Position numbers and translations under genes: made by a program. The notes beneath the pieces were generated by a model. It saw only the letters and a list, made by a program, of their open reading frames with translations. It had not been told where the DNA came from and made no database searches. Shown in pieces: positions 8,893-16,856 of a stretch of 64,000 nt of DNA. Each line of letters begins with the position of its first letter. Position 1 is the first letter of the stretch. Source of the stretch: Eubacteriaceae bacterium (GTDB taxonomy: Bacteria; Bacillota; Clostridia; Lachnospirales; Lachnospiraceae); assembly GCA_910574015.1 (NCBI GenBank), contig CAJSYQ010000015.1:1-64000 (forward strand), given 5' to 3'.

Positions 8893-9924
8893 ATGAAGGA
8901 GCTGGTCCGTAAACTGACTGTAACTCAGACGTTCCGCAATGATGAAACAGGAGAAGAGCATGCCTGCCGTTTGCTTACCATAACAGGAAAAGGCAGGGAG
9001 AAATCCATCCGGTTTTATAAGGCTGGCCTTGCCATACTGGAATGGGTGCATCCGGATGCGTATGGGTATTACATGCGCTCTTTCTGGAACCACCGGTTTC
9101 CAGGGGATAAGGCACACAGGGAGCGGCATCACCGGGTTGCGGAAGCAGCGGTTCTGTGCATGAAGGCCGGTCTGGAGGTGCGGCCGTATGTGCTGCCCCA
9201 GTTACAGAACAGGGGATTATACCATGTGGTACCTGAGAAACCCGCATACTATCTGGCAAAGGATATTAAAAGAGTGGGCGAAGCGGAGATGAACAAGACC
9301 ATGTTTACCCGCATGGCGGGGGCCGTGTTTTCCCCCGGAGGCTGTTATGCGGTATATAATACCAGGGCGAGCGCCATGAAATGGAGCGGCATGGGGGAGT
9401 TCAAAGCCTTGCACAGCCTGATGGAACTTGGCAGGATGAATGCCGGAGTCCAGGAGGTTGATTCCGCCATTTTATTTGGTGAGTCTGGGGATGTGGCGTT
9501 AAAGACGCTGCTTGCTTCCGAGGAGAGTAAACGGCTGGAGTTCCGGTTTGACGGGATTTACCAGCATATTTATTTTATCGCCATGAACGAACTGGGTATC
9601 CGCCAGATGAAGATGCTCATGCTCCCAGACTGGAAAAGAAATATGCGGGAAGCGTTGTTTGATGAGGAGAGCCTGGCATTCGATAGAGGAATTTTTGAGT
9701 ATGACGCTTTTGTGGATGGCGTGTATGTGTTTTCTCATCTGGACAGTGACCTGGCAAGATTGATCCGGTTCAAAGAGGCGGTAACAGGAGGTGATAAAAG
9801 GTACGAGGTGGTCTGCTACCCGCACCAGCTGGGGTTTCTCAGGGAATATCTTGGCGACAGGATGGGCTACAAGACCATCGGAATGGAGCTGCTGGAGGCA
9901 GCGCTTGGGAAGGGGGGACGGTGA
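8893..9924 (+). CDS. Element-conserved protein of unknown function
   Basis: 343-residue soluble protein I do not recognise. It is rich in Arg and His in the first third (WNHRFPGDKAHRERHHR) and has alternating helices and strands later. No signal peptide or membrane helix is seen. The start at 8893 has AAGGAG six bases upstream; upstream in-frame codons lie in the structured leader. Its place between transfer genes and the VirD4 gene suggests a role in mating or DNA processing, which is inference. The toxin-antitoxin promoter begins just after its end. Confidence 0.6.
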   Translation: MKELVRKLTVTQTFRNDETGEEHACRLLTITGKGREKSIRFYKAGLAILEWVHPDAYGYYMRSFWNHRFPGDKAHRERHHRVAEAAVLCMKAGLEVRPYVLPQLQNRGLYHVVPEKPAYYLAKDIKRVGEAEMNKTMFTRMAGAVFSPGGCYAVYNTRASAMKWSGMGEFKALHSLMELGRMNAGVQEVDSAILFGESGDVALKTLLASEESKRLEFRFDGIYQHIYFIAMNELGIRQMKMLMLPDWKRNMREALFDEESLAFDRGIFEYDAFVDGVYVFSHLDSDLARLIRFKEAVTGGDKRYEVVCYPHQLGFLREYLGDRMGYKTIGMELLEAALGKGGR

Positions 9925-9949
9925 TAGTTTAAACAAAGTTAAAAATGTA

Positions 9950-9978
9950 TTGCTATTGTGCGCACAGATTGGTATAAT
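9950..9978 (+). promoter_or_regulatory. Promoter with palindromic operator for the toxin-antitoxin operon
   Basis: TTGCTA (9950-9955) and TATAAT (9973-9978) are separated by 17 bases. The spacer carries the perfect palindrome TGTGCGCACA (9957-9966). A palindrome between the -35 and -10 boxes is what autorepression by an antitoxin or toxin-antitoxin complex would need. Confidence 0.75.
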
Positions 9979-10027
9979 AAAAGCAGAAACAGGAAATCAT
10001 ACAGATTACGAAAGGATGTGTGATACT

Positions 10028-10336
10028 ATGGCAGCAAAAACGTCAAATTTGTACGCAAGAATAGAGCCAGAAGTCAAGGAAGAGGCAGAAAGCATTTTGG
10101 CAGCGCTTGGTATTCCGGCCTCAAACGCAATTAATATGTTTTATAAGCAGATTATCTTAAACCGTGGGATTCCATTTGAGGTAAAAATCCCACCTGCAAG
10201 GCCGGTCAATGTGGCAAAGCTTTCTGAGACGGAACTGGATGCGGAGCTGGGGAAAGGATATGCGGATATGACGGCGGGAAAGACGAAGCCTGCGACACAG
10301 GCATTTGCTGATATCCGCAGAGATTACGGGATATGA
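10028..10336 (+). CDS. RelB/DinJ family antitoxin
   Basis: 102-residue antitoxin of a type II toxin-antitoxin pair. The N-terminus is a ribbon-helix-helix region (NLYARIEPEVKEEAESILAALGI, then SNAINMFYKQII), the DinJ/RelB hallmark that binds the operator as a dimer. The acidic C-terminus would wrap the toxin. The start at 10028 has an AAAGGA motif upstream and lies about 50 bases from the promoter. The stop overlaps the toxin start. Stabilising the element in its host is the usual role in this family. Confidence 0.9.
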   Translation: MAAKTSNLYARIEPEVKEEAESILAALGIPASNAINMFYKQIILNRGIPFEVKIPPARPVNVAKLSETELDAELGKGYADMTAGKTKPATQAFADIRRDYGI

Positions 10337-10662
10337 TGTATGAAGTGGAAATAAGCGGTCAGGCGGAAACTGACCTGCGGGAAATCTATGAGTATATTGC
10401 CTTTGAGCTGCTGGCACCGGATCATGCTTCCGGGCAGTTAGACCGGCTGGAAGCGCATATCGAAATGCTTGGGGAATTTCCTGAAAAATTCCGCCGATAT
10501 GAAAAAGAATCGTGGCATGGCAGGGGAATGAGAGTCATGCCGGTGGATCATTACCTGGTTTTTTATATTTCGGATGAGGCGGCAGCACTCGTGACAGTGA
10601 TCCGGGTCATGTATGCGGGCAGGGATGCGGATGCACAGCTGCAGGAGCATACGGTGCTGTAA
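10333..10662 (+). CDS. RelE/ParE family toxin
   Basis: 109-residue toxin, translationally coupled to the antitoxin by an ATGATG overlap (start 10333 or 10336). The N-terminus YEVEISGQAETDLREIYEYI and the later RVMPVDHYLVFYI and VIRVMYAGRD segments are the RelE/ParE fold signature. Whether it is a ribosome-dependent mRNase or a gyrase poison cannot be told from sequence. The order antitoxin then toxin under one autoregulated promoter is standard. Confidence 0.9.
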   Translation: MMYEVEISGQAETDLREIYEYIAFELLAPDHASGQLDRLEAHIEMLGEFPEKFRRYEKESWHGRGMRVMPVDHYLVFYISDEAAALVTVIRVMYAGRDADAQLQEHTVL

Positions 10663-10683
10663 ACAGAATAGAACAAATGACAT

Positions 10684-10725
10684 AAAGGTGTATGGAATCT
10701 GTCAAAATCCCATATGCCTTTTTTG
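10684..10725 (+). terminator. Rho-independent terminator after the toxin gene
   Basis: AAAGGTGTATGG (10684-10695) pairs with CCATATGCCTTT (10710-10721), including two G-U pairs, and is followed by TTTTTTGTTT. It ends the toxin-antitoxin transcript before the VirD4 gene. Confidence 0.8.
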
Positions 10726-10757
10726 TTTGGGATCAAAATGCAGGGAGGAACTCATAA

Positions 10758-12638
10758 ATGGATAAACGCAAAAAAGCCGGAATCATTCTCTCTGTCATTC
10801 TGGGAACGGGCGGGCTGTTGTATCTGGGAGGAATACTGGGGCAGTTGATTGCGGGATATCAGGCATGGCCTGGCGGGGAGGGCATATCCGTCATAAAACC
10901 GCCAGACTGGAATATGCTGGTTTGCATCCGACATGCCTTTACAAAAAATGGACTGAAGGGTATGGTGGCAGCCATTCTTTTTGGTGTGGCGGTGGTTCTC
11001 TATGTCCGGTTCCATGATAAGTTTGACAGCAAAGAGTATGATCCGAGGGGATTTAAGAAAAGTAAAACAGGAACTTACGGTACAGCCAAATGGATGAGTG
11101 AGAAGGAGTTAAAGGAAATCATGGAGGTGACGGCGCCAGCCAGAGCAGAGGGGGTGATTCTAGGCGAGTATGAGGGAAAGACAGTCTGTATGCCAAAGGA
11201 TACCAGACTGAACCGGCACATTGCCATCTTTGGTGCATCCGGTACCATGAAATCAAGAGCCGTTATCCGAAACGCCTTGTTTCAGGCATTAAAGAGGGGA
11301 GAATCGGTGGTAATCACCGATCCCAAAGCCGAACTGTACAATGACACTTCGGAGATGTACCGGCAGGCGGGATATGAAGTCAAGGTCTTTAATCTGGTCA
11401 ACCCGGAGCACGGGGATTCGTGGAACTGCATGTCAGACTTACATGGGAATACCCTGATGGCACAGATGCTCACGAACATCATCATCGGCAACACCAGTAA
11501 CGGCAAGGGCGACCACTTCTGGGATAACGGGGAGGGCAATCTCTTAAAGGCGCTGATTCTGCTAGTGGATTTAGATCCCAGCCGCAGTCCGGATGCGAAG
11601 CACCTTCCGGCAGTCTACCAGATGCTGACCCGCAATACCGAGAGGCAGCTGACGGCTTTATTTGAAAAACTGCCGTTGGACCATCCGGCAAGGGCGCCCT
11701 ATAACTTATTTGCCCAGTCCAGTGACACGGTGCGTTCTGGAATCATACAGGGATTAGGCACCAGACTGCAGGTACTTCAGAACAAGGAGGTGCAGGGGAT
11801 TACGAGTCGGTCTGACATTGACCTTGCTGCACCGGGAAGCAAACGATGTGCCTATTATATTATACTGAGCGACCAGGACACCACGATGGCATTCCTGTCG
11901 TCGCTCTTTTTTTCGCTGCTGTTTATCAAACTGACCCGGCATGCGGATGCAAGACCGGGCGGACACTGCGATATCCCGGTAAATCTGATTTTAGATGAGT
12001 TTAACAATATCGGGCGGATTGGCGGGGCGGCAGACGGATCGGATTTTGCGAGGTCATTAAGCGTTATCCGTTCCAGGGACATCCGGGTGATGATGGCGGT
12101 GCAGAGTCTGGGGCAGCTGCAGAACCGTTATGGCAATAACCTTTGGGCTGAAATCATCGGCAACTGCGACATCCAGCTGATGCTTGGCTGCACGGATGAT
12201 GTGACGGCAGAGTATTTTTCGGGGCGCAGCGGGGAGATGAGCATTGAGGTGAGTTCCACGATGACGACCAGACAGACCATCGCGCTGGCTCAGGTAATTC
12301 CCCAGTACCGCCAGACGCAGGGGCAGGGCAAAAGAAAGCTGCTGACCCCGGATGAGGTATTGCGGCTGCCAAATACAGAGCTGCTTTGCATTGTCCGGGG
12401 CTGCAACATCCTGAAATTAAACAAGCTGGATTACACAAAGCACCCGATGGCAGAAAAGATGGCCAGCGTTTCGATTATGGATTACCAGCCGCAGGTGAGT
12501 CCCGCGGCATGTTCCCAGACTGGCTTTGGCGGGGAGGAGGTGAGGGAAGTGCCCCAGTCAGAAAAGAGGGAAGTGAAAAAGACAATGCAAAGAGAGAAAA
12601 GTCTGTACCGTTCGGCACAGCCGCCTGCGGATTTTTAG
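10758..12638 (+). CDS. virD4: VirD4/TraG-type conjugal coupling protein
   Basis: Membrane-bound ATPase that brings the relaxase-DNA complex to the secretion channel. Two N-terminal membrane helices (about residues 7-30 and 68-86) precede the cytoplasmic motor. Walker A is GASGTMKS (residues 159-166) and Walker B is LILDEFNNIG (D413/E414). The 626-residue length is typical. RBS GGGAGGAA lies nine bases before the ATG. It follows the toxin-antitoxin terminator and probably has its own transcription start; a clear promoter is not visible. Confidence 0.95.
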   Translation: MDKRKKAGIILSVILGTGGLLYLGGILGQLIAGYQAWPGGEGISVIKPPDWNMLVCIRHAFTKNGLKGMVAAILFGVAVVLYVRFHDKFDSKEYDPRGFKKSKTGTYGTAKWMSEKELKEIMEVTAPARAEGVILGEYEGKTVCMPKDTRLNRHIAIFGASGTMKSRAVIRNALFQALKRGESVVITDPKAELYNDTSEMYRQAGYEVKVFNLVNPEHGDSWNCMSDLHGNTLMAQMLTNIIIGNTSNGKGDHFWDNGEGNLLKALILLVDLDPSRSPDAKHLPAVYQMLTRNTERQLTALFEKLPLDHPARAPYNLFAQSSDTVRSGIIQGLGTRLQVLQNKEVQGITSRSDIDLAAPGSKRCAYYIILSDQDTTMAFLSSLFFSLLFIKLTRHADARPGGHCDIPVNLILDEFNNIGRIGGAADGSDFARSLSVIRSRDIRVMMAVQSLGQLQNRYGNNLWAEIIGNCDIQLMLGCTDDVTAEYFSGRSGEMSIEVSSTMTTRQTIALAQVIPQYRQTQGQGKRKLLTPDEVLRLPNTELLCIVRGCNILKLNKLDYTKHPMAEKMASVSIMDYQPQVSPAACSQTGFGGEEVREVPQSEKREVKKTMQREKSLYRSAQPPADF

Positions 12639-12694
12639 TAGCGATTAACCGGCATCTCGAAGGAGGTGCTTTTTTTGATGGAAATAAGGAGGCA

Positions 12695-12736
12695 AAGCAA
12701 ACAAGTTTGCTTAACAAGTTTCCCAGAGGGAACTTG
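12695..12736 (+). promoter_or_regulatory. Twin hairpin leader before the S1-domain gene
   Basis: AAGCAAACAAGTTTGCTT (12695-12712) is a perfect palindrome. Immediately after, CAAGTT(T)CCC pairs with GGGAACTTG (12715-12736). The first palindrome has the same core, GCRAACAAGTTYGC, as the one inside the prgI leader (4329-4342). Confidence 0.6.
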
Positions 12737-12761
12737 AAAATAAAATTATGGAGGATGAGAT

Positions 12762-14225
12762 ATGCCAAGAAAGAAAGCAGAAAAACCAGAAGTAGTGGAA
12801 GAAAAGTCAGAAGAAACCATGGACAGGACTCCAGATGGGCGGGAAGAGGCTGTTTTATCAGACTCGGATATAAATCATACAGAGGGTACCGAGGGTGAAA
12901 ACAGCGGTGAAGAGATTTCCCAGACTGACATGGAAAATTCAGATAATCAGGGGATGGCATCAGCCGGAACGAAGGGGCAGGAGGCAGATTCCGAAAAGGA
13001 GAGCCAGTCTGATACAGAAGAGGCTCAGGAGATGTCGGAAGCGGGCGTCGGTGAAGAAATACCCCAGACTGGTTCAGAAGACCTTGAAGACAAAGTGTAT
13101 TCGCCTGAAGACGCGTTAGATCTGCATGAAAGTTCCGGAAATCAGAGTCAGTCTGACACAGAGTCGGCTCAGACCATGAATACTGCAGATGCCACAGCTA
13201 AATCAGTCAAAAATTATGAGATTCAGAACCAGTCTGACACAGAGGGGCAGAATCAAACGGCTCAGGGTCCCGGTGAAGGTAAAAGGCGTCGAAGAGCTAG
13301 GAAAAATACTGGATCTGTCAGACTGGCTTCAGCACAGGTGCTTGCTATCGACGGGCACTTGGTAGCCGAAACTGAAGCCGAAAAAGCGAGGAATGACCTG
13401 CTGGATTTAATGGAGTCCCAGAAGACGGGAAGAATCCTGACGGGGACGATTCAGGGAGTGGAACGGCAGGAAAGTAACCAGAGCCGTTCTCTGGCAGTCA
13501 TCTACCACGGTGAGTTCAAAATCATCATTCCTGCAGAAGAGGCGGTGGAAGCACCAGACGATTTCCGGGGGAGGCTGCCGGAAGATGTATTGCACGACAT
13601 GCTGAACAAACGGCTTGGTGCTGAGGTGGATTATATCGTCAAGGGCATTGATCCCCAGTCTGGGATTGCGGCGGCAAGCAGGCTCGATGCCATGCGTGCC
13701 AGAAGAAAAGAATACTATCTGGGCACAGACCGGGATGGCAATTATCGGATTTATTCGGATTTGTGTGCGGAAGCAAGAGTCGTATCGGTGATCCGGGCAG
13801 GTATTTTTGTGGATCTGTTCGGTCTGGAGGTGTATATCCCGCTCCGGGAACTGAGCTACCAAAGGTGGATGGATGCGGCGATGTATTTCCAGTCTGGACA
13901 GAGGATACTGGTCAAGGTACTGAGCGTGGACCGGAGTGACCGAAGCAACATCCGGGTAACGGCATCGGTGAAGCAGGCTGGAGAAAATCCTTATGAGAAA
14001 GCACTTCGCAGGTATTCCGTTGGCAACCGGTATGTGGGGGCGGTGAGCATGGTGGATACCAACGGTGTCTTTGTGGCACTGGATGGTGGCATTGACTGCC
14101 TTTGCAGTTACCCGAAAAGGGGCCGCCCGCCGAGGGGGTCCCGCGTAACTGTGCAGATACTGGGAATTAACAATGATTCCAATCGGATCTGGGGAGCGAT
14201 TACCCATATCGCGGCGCCGAGATGA
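12762..14225 (+). CDS. S1 RNA-binding domain protein with acidic repeat N-terminus
   Basis: 487 residues. The first 190 are disordered and acidic and contain several copies of a QSDTE-type motif. A short basic RRRRARK patch (about residue 178) leads into a globular part. Residues about 335-410 and 412-485 read as S1/OB-fold repeats (VVSVIRAGIFVDLFGLEVYIPLREL and YVGAVSMVDTNGVFVAL). Proteins of this kind occur in Clostridia ICEs beside VirD4; a nucleic-acid binding role in transfer or expression is inferred. RBS GGAGG lies seven bases before the ATG. The QSDTE motif copies could vary in number between strains. Confidence 0.75.
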   Translation: MPRKKAEKPEVVEEKSEETMDRTPDGREEAVLSDSDINHTEGTEGENSGEEISQTDMENSDNQGMASAGTKGQEADSEKESQSDTEEAQEMSEAGVGEEIPQTGSEDLEDKVYSPEDALDLHESSGNQSQSDTESAQTMNTADATAKSVKNYEIQNQSDTEGQNQTAQGPGEGKRRRRARKNTGSVRLASAQVLAIDGHLVAETEAEKARNDLLDLMESQKTGRILTGTIQGVERQESNQSRSLAVIYHGEFKIIIPAEEAVEAPDDFRGRLPEDVLHDMLNKRLGAEVDYIVKGIDPQSGIAAASRLDAMRARRKEYYLGTDRDGNYRIYSDLCAEARVVSVIRAGIFVDLFGLEVYIPLRELSYQRWMDAAMYFQSGQRILVKVLSVDRSDRSNIRVTASVKQAGENPYEKALRRYSVGNRYVGAVSMVDTNGVFVALDGGIDCLCSYPKRGRPPRGSRVTVQILGINNDSNRIWGAITHIAAPR

Positions 14226-14240
14226 AAAGGAGGTAAGGAC

Positions 14241-14816
14241 TTGAAAGCAGTAAAAAAGAAACTGGCAGCACTGGCTCTTGCAGGCATGTTAGCTGCCGCA
14301 TTGGGAAATGGGATCTCCGTTTCGGCTGAAAACCAGGGGACAGAGGGGACGGAGATACAGGTGATGGAAGCAGAACAGTTAGAGGTGCAGTTGGGAAAGG
14401 AATGGGCCGGAAGGGAGTTTCAGTTAAAAACCGATGCCGGTCTGTATCCAGGGACAATAACGGTAGGAGGAGATGGCGTGCTGAGGACAGAGCTTGGTGG
14501 AAGTCGCCGCTACATACTGACCTGCATGCTGACTGAAAATACGAATGATGGCAGTGAGGTTCCAGCAACCCAAAGATCCGCATCGGAAGAACAGGCAGGA
14601 GCACTGTCTACTGACAGGGGAACAGATTCTGAAACTGGTGCAGAGCGGCAGGAAGAGCGGGCAGGAACGATTACTGGTATTCCCATCAAGCATCTTGTCT
14701 TTTTTTCTGTTGGGATGGCAGTGGCTGTCGGTGGACTGATCGCCATCCATATCATCCAGAAACGAAGAGAAGATCAGGAGGATGATGACGAAGAGGACTA
14801 TGATGAGGATGAATAA
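14241..14816 (+). CDS. Signal-peptide, single-TM protein with acidic cytoplasmic tail
   Basis: 191 residues, starting at TTG with a strong AAAGGAGGTAAGGAC site. A signal peptide (residues 1-30, ending SVSA-E) is followed by a secreted domain of about 120 residues. One C-terminal membrane helix (about 153-173) precedes a tail made almost entirely of Asp and Glu. It is therefore a type I membrane protein on the cell surface. It lies 15 bases after the S1 gene and likely shares its transcript. I do not recognise the domain; surface exclusion or mating-channel accessory roles are guesses. Confidence 0.65.
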   Translation: MKAVKKKLAALALAGMLAAALGNGISVSAENQGTEGTEIQVMEAEQLEVQLGKEWAGREFQLKTDAGLYPGTITVGGDGVLRTELGGSRRYILTCMLTENTNDGSEVPATQRSASEEQAGALSTDRGTDSETGAERQEERAGTITGIPIKHLVFFSVGMAVAVGGLIAIHIIQKRREDQEDDDEEDYDEDE

Positions 14817-14915
14817 GTTTCTGGCGGTGGTTTCGTCAGACTGGTATATTTTTGGGGGATAAAAAGCCATAAAGGAACTTTTTTAATGTAATCACAAAAA
14901 ATATTCTTATAAGGC

Positions 14916-14944
14916 TTGACAACCGTGCAAGCCCCTGTTATACT
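14916..14944 (+). promoter_or_regulatory. Strong sigma-A promoter
   Basis: TTGACA (14916-14921), 17-base spacer, TATACT (14939-14944). It drives the non-coding segment and probably the zinc-finger, sigma factor and signal peptidase genes beyond. Confidence 0.8.
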
Positions 14945-14950
14945 GAAACT

Positions 14951-15146
14951 GTAACAAGGGTTGCGTTCAGGCTTTCGAGACCTGCAGACCTGCAGGAATC
15001 GTTACGGATTTTCGCACACAGAGTAAGTCCACAATAGCGCAGACTTGTTGAACATATGAGCCGGAAGGTTGCAGAAATAGAATACAGAGTCAATGACTGG
15101 ATGAGACACCAAAATTCCAGCACCATTGGCTCTGTATGTTTTTTTT
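14951..15146 (+). ncRNA. Putative leader RNA ending in an intrinsic terminator
   Basis: No gene fits this stretch. Transcription from the promoter at 14916 would give an RNA of about 195 bases with internal palindromes (CCTGCAG repeats near 14988-14998). It ends in a long terminator: ATACAGAG and CAATG (15082-15095) pair with CATTG and CTCTGTAT (15124-15137), then a run of eight T. It may be a stand-alone small RNA or an attenuator for the downstream operon. It shares an AAATAGAATA...CAGAGTCAA stretch with 45548-45572. Confidence 0.55.
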
Positions 15147-15224
15147 GCGGCTTATTTTATTGGGAAAAAATATTGGCTTAAAATAATCTTGCCAGAGTTT
15201 TTCTATGAGAGGAGGCAAAATGCC

Positions 15225-15704
15225 ATGAATGCGAAAAAAAGAAAAAAGAAAGGGAATCAGAAAAAGCAGATGTGCTGCCCGTACTGCGGCAGTCCGGTGG
15301 TATTCCGCAGTGCGGATGGAATCTATCGCGATAACAAAAACCGAACCATGCTTTATGTATGTGCAAGGTATCCGGAATGTGATGCCTATGTTCGGGCGCA
15401 TAAGGGGACAAAAAAGCCGATGGGGAGTCTGGCGGACCACAATCTCCGGTCACTGAGGAGGGAGGCACACCGTTACTTTAACCGTTTGTATGAATCCGGT
15501 CTGATGGACAAGCAGGATGCCTACCAGTGGCTGGCAGACATCATCAGCGCCCCGATGTCGGAAGCACACATTGGGCATCTGGGTGAATATTATTGTAGGC
15601 AGGTTATTGAGGAAAGCATAAAGCTGCTAAAATCCCGGAAAGAAAATCCGTTTCGGGTAATTCGGGGAAGCGGAAAAATGGAAATGGAGCAAAATGTGCC
15701 CTGA
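15225..15704 (+). CDS. Zinc-finger protein of the DUF3268 type
   Basis: 160 residues. CPYCG near the N-terminus and VCARYPECDAYV about 30 residues later supply four cysteines for a zinc ribbon. The following segment (HKGTKKPMGSLADHNLRSLRREAH and on) matches the mobile-element zinc-finger family formerly called DUF3268. The role is unknown; DNA or RNA binding is inferred. ATG 15225 is preferred to an upstream frame opening because GGAGG lies ten bases before it. It is the first gene after the leader RNA and is followed by the sigma factor gene. Confidence 0.75.
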   Translation: MNAKKRKKKGNQKKQMCCPYCGSPVVFRSADGIYRDNKNRTMLYVCARYPECDAYVRAHKGTKKPMGSLADHNLRSLRREAHRYFNRLYESGLMDKQDAYQWLADIISAPMSEAHIGHLGEYYCRQVIEESIKLLKSRKENPFRVIRGSGKMEMEQNVP

Positions 15705-15759
15705 GAACCATAGCGTTTTCTATCGATGAGGACATGGACTGAAAAGGAGGAGAGGCGGA

Positions 15760-16317
15760 ATGAATGCGGAAGAGAGAAAAAAGACGGAAGAGAATATGGG
15801 TCTGGTACATAAGGTCATTTCCGATAAAGTTCACGGGACTTTCCAACACGGCATGTATTCCAGGGAAGACTTGTTCCAGATTGGCTGTATCGGTCTGTGT
15901 AAGGCAGTGGTCAGTGACAGGGGCGGGTGCTTTTCCACCTATGCCTACCGGCTGATCTGGAATGAAATCTGCGATGCCCTGGTTTCCTCTACCCGAAAGG
16001 GAAAGAGGGAAACAGTAGTCGATGTCCTGCCGGAGACAGGGGATTTTTATGATAATGATGATAAAGAACTGCAGATTGTCCTGCAGAAAATACTAAAGGA
16101 GGCGCAGGGATTGGTGCCCGCATCTACGAAAAAAGGCATCCGTGCAATGTTGTTGATGGAGAAAGGATATACCAGCAGGGAGATTGGTGAATGGTTTGGC
16201 GTGAGGGCAAATCTCGTCTGTGCATGGGTATCGAAAGCAAGAAAGTATCTGAGGGAGCAGGAGGAACTGCGGCAGATGGCAGAGGAGTATGGATATGGAA
16301 CAAAGAAAACAGGGTAG
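15760..16317 (+). CDS. Element-encoded sigma-70 family-like factor
   Basis: 185 residues. The N-terminal half matches sigma region 2 (NMGLVHKVI, then REDLFQIGCIGLCKAV and FSTYAYRLIWNEICDAL), the part that binds core polymerase and the -10 element. The C-terminal part has a helix-turn-helix (KGYTSREIGEWFGVRANLVCAWVSKARKYL) like region 4. RBS AAGGAGGAG is strong. It may direct element-specific transcription; three promoters in the window with an unusual shared architecture are candidate targets. No anti-sigma gene is evident nearby. Confidence 0.8.
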   Translation: MNAEERKKTEENMGLVHKVISDKVHGTFQHGMYSREDLFQIGCIGLCKAVVSDRGGCFSTYAYRLIWNEICDALVSSTRKGKRETVVDVLPETGDFYDNDDKELQIVLQKILKEAQGLVPASTKKGIRAMLLMEKGYTSREIGEWFGVRANLVCAWVSKARKYLREQEELRQMAEEYGYGTKKTG

Positions 16318-16759
16318 GAGACGACCATTTAAAAAGAAAGGATTTTGGTGGTGGATGTTTCCGGTGGGTGTCAGTATACTGACATGGATTTTATTCCATA
16401 CAGTATTATTAGCCGGGTATGTGCCAACGGAATCTATGGAGCCGACGCTGAAGAAAGGCAGTTTTTTAATCGCTTCCAGAGTGTATCCGGGCTTGGAGCA
16501 GGGGGATGTCATTGTATTCCGGCGGGGTGGTGAGTTGTTGGTGAAGCGGATTGCTGCTGTGGGCGGAGATACTGTAGATTTGGAAAAACTCACATATACT
16601 CAGGGCTGGGTGATTCCAAAACGTAACTGGCAGGTGGTTGTAGTACCGAACAATTCGTATTTTGTACTGGGGGATAATGTTAATAATTCCTTTGACTCCC
16701 GATACTGGGAAGATATGTATTTGAGGGAAGCAGATGTGGTGGCAAAGGTGTGGGAATAA
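16295..16759 (+). CDS. lepB: Type I signal peptidase
   Basis: 154-residue membrane protease that would remove signal peptides from secreted proteins, possibly those encoded just downstream. One N-terminal membrane helix (about 17-38) precedes catalytic Ser47 in PTESMEP and Lys84 in VKRIAAVGGD, the Ser-Lys dyad of the family. GDNVNNSFDSRYW is the conserved box E. ATG 16295 is chosen since AGAGGAG lies seven bases upstream. The gene overlaps the sigma factor gene by 23 bases. Confidence 0.93.
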   Translation: MEQRKQGRRRPFKKKGFWWWMFPVGVSILTWILFHTVLLAGYVPTESMEPTLKKGSFLIASRVYPGLEQGDVIVFRRGGELLVKRIAAVGGDTVDLEKLTYTQGWVIPKRNWQVVVVPNNSYFVLGDNVNNSFDSRYWEDMYLREADVVAKVWE

Positions 16760-16856
16760 GATTTTTCTGGAATGTTTGTGGTCATAGTGTTATGATGTAG
16801 GTAGGTCTGGAACTGGTCTGAGATCGGAACTGGAGAATGAGAAGGGACTGATGAAC

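Noticed and set aside
15126-15224. Upstream extension of the zinc-finger gene
   Set aside because: It would begin inside the terminator of the leader RNA and lacks a ribosome site; ATG 15225 has GGAGG.
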